Below are positions 1 to 6,894 of a DNA stretch of 6,894 nucleotides, one piece after another. How positions within the stretch are numbered: the first letter of the stretch is position 1; every line of letters starts with the position of its first letter. The notes under the pieces are model-generated. The model had not been told where the DNA came from and did no database searches. It saw only the letters and a list, made by a program, of their open reading frames with translations. This DNA is from Devosia sp. (GTDB lineage Bacteria; Pseudomonadota; Alphaproteobacteria; Rhizobiales; Devosiaceae): NCBI GenBank assembly GCA_025352765.1, contig JANXSI010000329.1, forward strand, positions 1 to 6,894, in the 5' to 3' direction. Position numbers and translations under genes: made by a program.

Positions 1-98
1 GCAATGGTGACGGGTCCGAACGGCCAGAGCGCCTCGGCGGCGCGGGCATAGACGCGGGCATCGCAATTGAGGCCGGGAACAAGCAGGAAAGGTGTCAT
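1..98 (-). CDS. Partial alpha/beta-hydrolase family protein (N-terminus only)
   Basis: Reading leftward from ATG at 98-96, 32 codons stay open to the window edge. The peptide opens MTPFLLVPGLNCDARVY and continues to WPFGPVTI. A hydrophobic strand followed by PGL, then CDARVY and an alanine-rich helix, is the usual opening of small alpha/beta-hydrolases: strand 3, the oxyanion-hole loop and helix A. The catalytic Ser, Asp and His would lie outside the window, so activity and substrate cannot be judged. The ATG is the only plausible start, because an in-frame TGA lies eight codons upstream with no ATG, GTG or TTG between them. No clear Shine-Dalgarno sequence precedes it, so it may be leaderless or weakly translated. 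It is transcribed divergently from metH. The family call rests on about 32 residues and is an inference. Confidence 0.6.
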   Translation of the reverse strand, partial: MTPFLLVPGLNCDARVYARAAEALWPFGPVTI

Positions 99-151
99 GG
101 CAAACCGGGAATGATGTTTCGTGCCTCACGCCTAACGCAGAAAACCGTGAC

Positions 152-178
152 TTGTCCGAACTCTGGCGGCCATATAAA
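152..178 (+). promoter_or_regulatory. Possible metH promoter overlapping the palindrome
   Basis: TTGTCC at 152-157 is a weak -35 candidate. TATAAA at 173-178 matches five of six bases of the sigma-70 -10 box, but the spacing is 15 bp, which is short. The -10 candidate lies inside the palindrome at 172-191, so a protein bound there would block transcription. This is a pattern match only; the true transcription start is unknown. Confidence 0.3.
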
Positions 179-191
179 GATATCTTTATAT
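172..191. promoter_or_regulatory. Perfect 20-bp palindromic operator candidate upstream of metH
   Basis: The half-site ATATAAAGAT (172-181) is followed directly by its exact reverse complement (182-191), giving a 20-bp perfect palindrome with no spacer. It is an AT-only island, apart from one G and one C, in very GC-rich DNA. It sits 49 bp before the metH start and covers the best -10 candidate. A two-fold symmetric site of this size suits a dimeric helix-turn-helix repressor. In Proteobacteria, methionine-cycle genes including metH are known or predicted targets of the ArsR-family regulator SahR, which responds to S-adenosylhomocysteine. Assigning this site to SahR is an inference from position and symmetry, because no regulator gene is in the window. 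Confidence 0.65.
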
Positions 192-211
192 CCCATCTCG
201 TAAGTTCGCCG

Positions 212-233
212 CACGGATCCATCCGTGAGAGGA
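212..233 (+). promoter_or_regulatory. metH leader hairpin abutting the Shine-Dalgarno
   Basis: CACGGA (212-217) and TCCGTG (222-227) form a perfect 6-bp stem around the 4-base loop TCCA. The last base of the stem is the first base of the Shine-Dalgarno GAGAGGA (227-233). The SD core ends 8 bases before the metH ATG at 241, which supports that start. The hairpin could modulate ribosome access or simply be chance. The leader is too short and lacks the conserved cores for a SAM, SAH or cobalamin riboswitch. Confidence 0.45.
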
Positions 234-240
234 TGATTGC

Positions 241-3971
<3,731 letters not shown>

Positions 3972-3975
<4 letters not shown>

Positions 3976-4334
3976 GCACCCCGTTCGACAAGGCATCCTC
4001 GTCGATACCGGTCACCGTGGTGACGACGGCCGGCGCCGATAGGTTCGCCGAACCCGGCGCGACGCTCCTCCATCTTGATCCGGCGCTGCACGAGCACGAG
4101 CCAGGAGCCGAGTGTGTGGCCTGCGCCGCGCGGGGTGACATTCGAGCGATGCTGTTCGACCTGCTGCAGTCGGCGCGGGCCGGGCAAAGGCCGCTCACTT
4201 CCGTGGTCGTTGATGCCTCGGAGCTGGCAAGTGCCATGCCGATTATCGACCGGCTTGAGCGTGGAAAAGTCCCAGCGTTTGGCCTGCGCGACCATACCGT
4301 GGCGCGGAGTTTTCACCTCAGCCGGGTGGTCTAG
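3972..4334 (+). CDS. Small CobW/COG0523-like protein lacking the P-loop, coupled to metH
   Basis: This 120-aa protein starts at GTG 3972, overlapping the metH stop in GTGA. The SD-like GAAAAGG (3958-3964) lies 7 bases upstream. I chose this start because it gives tight coupling to metH and places a family-like strand at the N-terminus. Three stretches resemble CobW/COG0523 GTPases in the right order. SIPVTVVTT (11-19) resembles the IPVTVLTG strand before Walker A. ECVACAARGDIRAMLFDLL (47-65) resembles the CxCC-T-VRGDL metal-site segment, keeping C48 and C51 but with Ala at the middle Cys position. SVVVDASELASAMPIID (77-93) resembles the VVIETTGLADPAPII segment. The GxxxxGK(S/T) P-loop is absent and the protein is about a third of normal length, so GTP hydrolysis is not expected. 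COG0523 proteins are metal chaperones, some linked to cobalamin. Whether this one helps MetH with metal or cofactor, or is only a decayed relative, is unknown. The homology is read by eye. Confidence 0.7.
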
Positions 4335-5374
4335 GCATCGGTCAGGGCGCCGATTTCGCCCTCGCAGATCACGCGGTTACGGCCCTGTCGCTTGGCTTCA
4401 TAGAGGCACCGGTCAGCCCTTTCCATGAGGCTCGCCACAGTGTCGCCCGGGCGAAAAGTGGCTGTGCCGATTGAGACCGTGACGCCGCCCAAGACGCCCT
4501 TCCCCAAAACCCCGCGCAAGTCGCTGTCCATGATCGCCCGGCGGATGCGTTCGGCGGTGTGGCGTGCCGTGGCGAGGTCGGTGCCCGGGAGGATCGCCGC
4601 AAACTCGTCGCCGCCAATCCGGGCGGTCAAATCAGCTTGGCGCGTCGAGGCGAGCAGCGCACGGGCCGCAATGCGGAGGATCTCGTCTCCCACCTGGTGG
4701 CCATAATTGTCATTGAGCGACTTGAAATTGTCGATGTCCAAGGCGGAGTAGGACAGCTGTGCGCCGTCCATGCGGCTTTGCTCGACGGCGCGTGCCAGTT
4801 CCTCGTCCAGCGCTCCCCGATTGGCGAGGCCGGTCAGCGGATCGAGACGCCCGCCGGTCCGCAACATCTCGAGCTCGGAGCGTGTCTTGTCGAGCTCGAT
4901 GGCCGCAGTCTCGAGCTCGTCGCGGAGTTGTTCGTGGGTCTTTGCCACTTGTGCGTTGGCCAGTTCCAGACGACCAATCAGGTCAAGCATCAGTCCCGCA
5001 TCGAGGCGAGTGGCCACCAAAGTGGACGCAACTCCACTGAGTTGGGCCGAGTGCGTCCTCGACGCCTCGACGCGCTCCCCGATCAGGACATCGAGGGCGC
5101 TGAGGCGGGCCGTGATGCGGGCGACCGTCAGGGCCAGCGTCTCGTCGTTCTCGTAAGGGGCCACGAACTCGGAATAGAGCCGCGCACCAACCTGCTTGCC
5201 GTCCGTGACGATCTGCGCCACCCGCGCGCCTGCAGGGCTCCGCACGTCCGCGACATAGTCGTAAAGGAGCCGATAGAAGGTTGGAACCGGCGGGACCTGC
5301 GATCGCTCGAGCAGTCCGAGGACCGCGACGCCCTGGCTCACGGCGATATCGATTGCGACCGGAACGGCGCCCAC
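4331..5374 (-). CDS. GGDEF-domain diguanylate cyclase
   Basis: This 347-aa protein is predicted to make cyclic di-GMP from two GTP. The start is GTG (5374-5372) with AGAGGAAA (5389-5382) 7 bases upstream; no better start is seen. Residues 1 to about 130 form an alpha-helical N-terminal region opening with PPVPTFYRLLYDYV (28-41). It resembles the Pro/Tyr-rich sensory segment often found before GGDEF domains, and its ligand is unknown. About 130-172 looks like a coiled-coil linker (ANAQVAKTHEQLRDELE and similar). The GGDEF domain begins at DPLTGLANR (178-186). Metal and substrate residues are intact: DIDNFKSLNDNYGHQVGD, the signature GGDEF at 254-258, and SIGTA and ADRCLYEAKRQGRN near the end. 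RQAD (245-248), five residues before GGDEF, matches the RxxD inhibitory site, so product feedback inhibition is likely. No convincing membrane segment is seen, so it is probably cytoplasmic. It lies 74 bp after folD in the same direction and ends tail to tail with the CobW-like gene. Confidence 0.95.
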   Translation of the reverse strand: MGAVPVAIDIAVSQGVAVLGLLERSQVPPVPTFYRLLYDYVADVRSPAGARVAQIVTDGKQVGARLYSEFVAPYENDETLALTVARITARLSALDVLIGERVEASRTHSAQLSGVASTLVATRLDAGLMLDLIGRLELANAQVAKTHEQLRDELETAAIELDKTRSELEMLRTGGRLDPLTGLANRGALDEELARAVEQSRMDGAQLSYSALDIDNFKSLNDNYGHQVGDEILRIAARALLASTRQADLTARIGGDEFAAILPGTDLATARHTAERIRRAIMDSDLRGVLGKGVLGGVTVSIGTATFRPGDTVASLMERADRCLYEAKRQGRNRVICEGEIGALTDA

Positions 5375-5448
5375 GCTGCAGTTTCCTCTGGCGCGACCGC
5401 TCGGTCGGACGCAGGAGGAAGATTAGCCCGTATTTCCTGCCAAAGTGC
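5375..5448. other. folD to GGDEF gene gap with a short inverted repeat
   Basis: This 74-bp gap contains CGACCG (5394-5399) and CGGTCG (5402-5407), a perfect 6-bp inverted repeat separated by CT. As RNA it would form a 5-bp stem with a 4-base loop just upstream of the GGDEF gene's SD. No T-run follows on either strand, so it is not an intrinsic terminator and read-through from folD is plausible. I found no convincing promoter for the GGDEF gene here. Confidence 0.35.
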
Positions 5449-6351
5449 TTACGGAGTCAGGTCTTTTGGCGGTTGCAGGTGGTTGATGAGGCTGGCTGTG
5501 GTGACTGTGTTGGCGAGCAGGCAGGCGATTGTCATCGGACCGACCCCGCCGGGGACCGGCGTGATCCACCCGGCCAGCTCGACGGCCGACGCGTAGTCCA
5601 CATCACCCACGATGCGCGTCTTGCCCTCGCCCTTCTCGGGCGCTGCAATGCGGTTGATGCCGACGTCGATCACCGCGGCGCCCGGCTTTATCCAGTCGCC
5701 CTCGATCATCGACGGCCGGCCGACGGCCGCAACCACGATGTCGGCCTGCCGGACGATGCCTGCGAGGTCCCGGGTCCGCGAATGGGCGATGGTGACAGTG
5801 CAGTTCTCCCGCAGCAGCAATTGCGCCATTGGCTTGCCGACGAGGTTCGATCGGCCGACGATGACGGCGTGCTTGCCGGCGAGATCGCCGACGAAGTCCC
5901 GCAGCAGCATCAGGCAACCGAGCGGCGTACAGCTGACCGGACCTGGCAGGCCGATCTGCAGCTTGCCGACGCTCTCGGGGGTGAAGCAGTCGACGTCTTT
6001 GGCCGGCGAAATGGTGGCAATGATCTTGTTGGGGTCGATGTGCCGGGGCACCGGCAGCTGCACCAGGATGCCGTGGATTTTCGGGTCGGCGTTGAGACGC
6101 TCGACCAGCGCCAGCACGTCGGCCTCCGGCGTGTCCTCGGCGAGTTCGTACTTTTCCGAATGCATTCCGACCTCGAGGGTCTGCCTGGCCTTGTTGGTCA
6201 CGTAGATCTGGCTGCCGGGATCGTGGCCGACGATGACCACGGCCAGGCCCGGGGTAATGCCGTGCTCGGCCTTGAGCCGGGCGACGTGGCCGGCGATGCG
6301 GTCACGCAGGCTGGCGGCGTAGGCTTTTCCGTCGATGATCTGGGCTGTCAT
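5449..6351 (-). CDS. folD: Bifunctional methylene-THF dehydrogenase / methenyl-THF cyclohydrolase
   Basis: FolD reversibly converts 5,10-methylene-THF to 5,10-methenyl-THF (NADP-dependent) and then to 10-formyl-THF, feeding purine and formyl-Met synthesis. At 300 aa it has the usual family length. The N-terminal folate/catalytic domain carries the YxxxK motif as Y50 and K54 (SQIYVTNK), Q98 in VQLPVP and D121 in KDVDCF. The NAD(P) Rossmann domain has VGRSNLVGKPMAQLL (165-179). The C-terminal signature PGGVGPMTIACLL is at 267-279. Two small departures from the common motifs are visible: Cys for Gly in KDVDGF (C122) and Ser for Pro in PCTPLG (S140). The catalytic residues are kept, so the enzyme should be active. 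The ATG at 6351-6349 has GAGAGG (6363-6358) 6 bases upstream. It starts 26 bp after the pxpA stop, probably in one transcript. It shares the folate pool with the convergent metH. Confidence 0.97.
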   Translation of the reverse strand: MTAQIIDGKAYAASLRDRIAGHVARLKAEHGITPGLAVVIVGHDPGSQIYVTNKARQTLEVGMHSEKYELAEDTPEADVLALVERLNADPKIHGILVQLPVPRHIDPNKIIATISPAKDVDCFTPESVGKLQIGLPGPVSCTPLGCLMLLRDFVGDLAGKHAVIVGRSNLVGKPMAQLLLRENCTVTIAHSRTRDLAGIVRQADIVVAAVGRPSMIEGDWIKPGAAVIDVGINRIAAPEKGEGKTRIVGDVDYASAVELAGWITPVPGGVGPMTIACLLANTVTTASLINHLQPPKDLTP

Positions 6352-6377
6352 GGTGCACCTCTCAGTGGGCGGCTATT

Positions 6378-6894
6378 TCACAGCGCAGGCCGTATCTCAA
6401 CCCCTGCCTGAACAAGTGCCTCCCGCACCGCCCGGGCGATCCCGACGGCGTCCGGTGTGTCACCGTGGATACACAGCGATCGTGAGTCTGTTCTGACCAC
6501 AGCGCCATCGACTGCGACGATCTCGCCGGCGCGGGCTAGGCGCACAGCGCGTTCGGCAATCAGCGCCGGATCGTGCAGCACTGCCCCAGGCATCTGCCGC
6601 GGCACGAGCAATCCGTTCGGCTGATAGGCTCGGTCGGCATAGGCCTCGCGAATAACGGGAAATCCCAGCGCCTCAGCCACCTCGGACTGGGCGGAATTGT
6701 CGATCGCCAAGACAGCCATGTCCTTGACCAGCCCCTCGACCGCCGCAAAGCAGAGCGCGGCGATCGCCGGCTCCTCCGCGGCCATGTTGGCAAGGGCGCC
6801 GTGGAGTTTGACATAACGGACGGGCCAGCCCTCTTCTTCGCCGAGTTCGACGAGCATTCGCACCTGCGACCGCACCGTTGCGTCGAGATCTTCT
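6378..6894 (-). CDS. pxpA: 5-oxoprolinase subunit A, LamB/YcsF family (C-terminal part, cut by window edge)
   Basis: About 172 residues, open to the right edge of the window, match the C-terminal two thirds of a PxpA protein (full length about 250 aa). The frame continues past the GTG at 6875-6873 to the last base (EDLDATVRSQ...), so the true start is outside. Family landmarks are KLHGALAN (KPHGALYN in many members), EAYADRAYQPNGLLVPR, PGAVLHD and the near-terminal IHGDTPDAVGIARAVREAL. PxpA works with PxpB and PxpC to cleave 5-oxoproline (pyroglutamate) to glutamate using ATP. PxpB and PxpC are not in the window, so they could lie upstream, beyond the right edge. Its stop is 26 bp before folD and both run the same way, suggesting an operon. 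Older names for the family (LamB, lactam utilisation) reflect early annotation. Confidence 0.93.
   Translation of the reverse strand, partial: EDLDATVRSQVRMLVELGEEEGWPVRYVKLHGALANMAAEEPAIAALCFAAVEGLVKDMAVLAIDNSAQSEVAEALGFPVIREAYADRAYQPNGLLVPRQMPGAVLHDPALIAERAVRLARAGEIVAVDGAVVRTDSRSLCIHGDTPDAVGIARAVREALVQAGVEIRPAL

Noticed and set aside
99..240. SAM, SAH or cobalamin riboswitch in the metH leader
   Set aside because: The stretch after the likely promoter is only about 50-60 bases, and I see no conserved riboswitch core. The palindrome explains regulation better.
4344..4362. Hairpin AGGGCG / CGCCCT just past the plus-strand stop, as a terminator for metH
   Set aside because: The 6-bp stem has a 7-base loop but no T-run follows, and it lies in the coding end of the GGDEF gene. 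It is not enough for an intrinsic terminator call.
5413..5418. Strong plus-strand SD-like AGGAGG in the folD-GGDEF gap
   Set aside because: No ATG, GTG or TTG lies at a suitable distance downstream on the plus strand, and folD occupies the opposite strand.
4559..5596. A 345-codon plus-strand open frame opposite the GGDEF gene, and a 376-codon one opposite folD (5281-6411)
   Set aside because: Both are codon-bias shadows of genes with clear family motifs. Their products show no known domain.

Overview
The window is GC-rich, tightly packed bacterial DNA. Codon use, protein sequences and the uninterrupted genes suggest an alphaproteobacterium of the order Hyphomicrobiales. A Devosia-like genus is a guess from overall protein character, not something I can prove. 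I see no mobile element, CRISPR array, tRNA, rRNA or sign of recent transfer. Most of it is chromosomal housekeeping DNA for one-carbon and methionine metabolism.

Layout. (1) Bases 1-98, minus strand: the first 32 codons of a probable alpha/beta-hydrolase that runs off the left edge. (2) Bases 99-240: a divergent intergenic region. It holds a perfect 20-bp AT-rich palindrome (172-191), which is a likely operator over the metH promoter, and a small hairpin abutting the metH ribosome binding site. (3) Bases 241-3975, plus strand: full-length cobalamin-dependent methionine synthase (metH) with all four modules and its zinc and B12 ligands intact. (4) Bases 3972-4334, plus strand: a 120-aa protein whose GTG start overlaps the metH stop. 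It looks like a shrunken COG0523/CobW-type protein without a P-loop. (5) Bases 4331-5374, minus strand: a GGDEF diguanylate cyclase meeting gene 4 tail to tail inside the palindrome CTAG. (6) Bases 5449-6351, minus strand: folD. (7) Bases 6378-6894, minus strand: the C-terminal part of a LamB/YcsF-family protein (5-oxoprolinase subunit A, pxpA), cut by the right edge.

How they fit together. MetH takes the methyl group of 5-methyl-tetrahydrofolate to make methionine, and FolD interconverts the upstream folate one-carbon forms, so the two convergent blocks share the folate pool. pxpA, folD and the GGDEF gene lie in the same direction with gaps of 26 and 74 bp and may be co-transcribed. MetH and the small CobW-like protein are probably translationally coupled.

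The items most worth a second look are the P-loop-less CobW-like protein coupled to metH and the palindrome in front of metH. No novel multi-gene system is evident.
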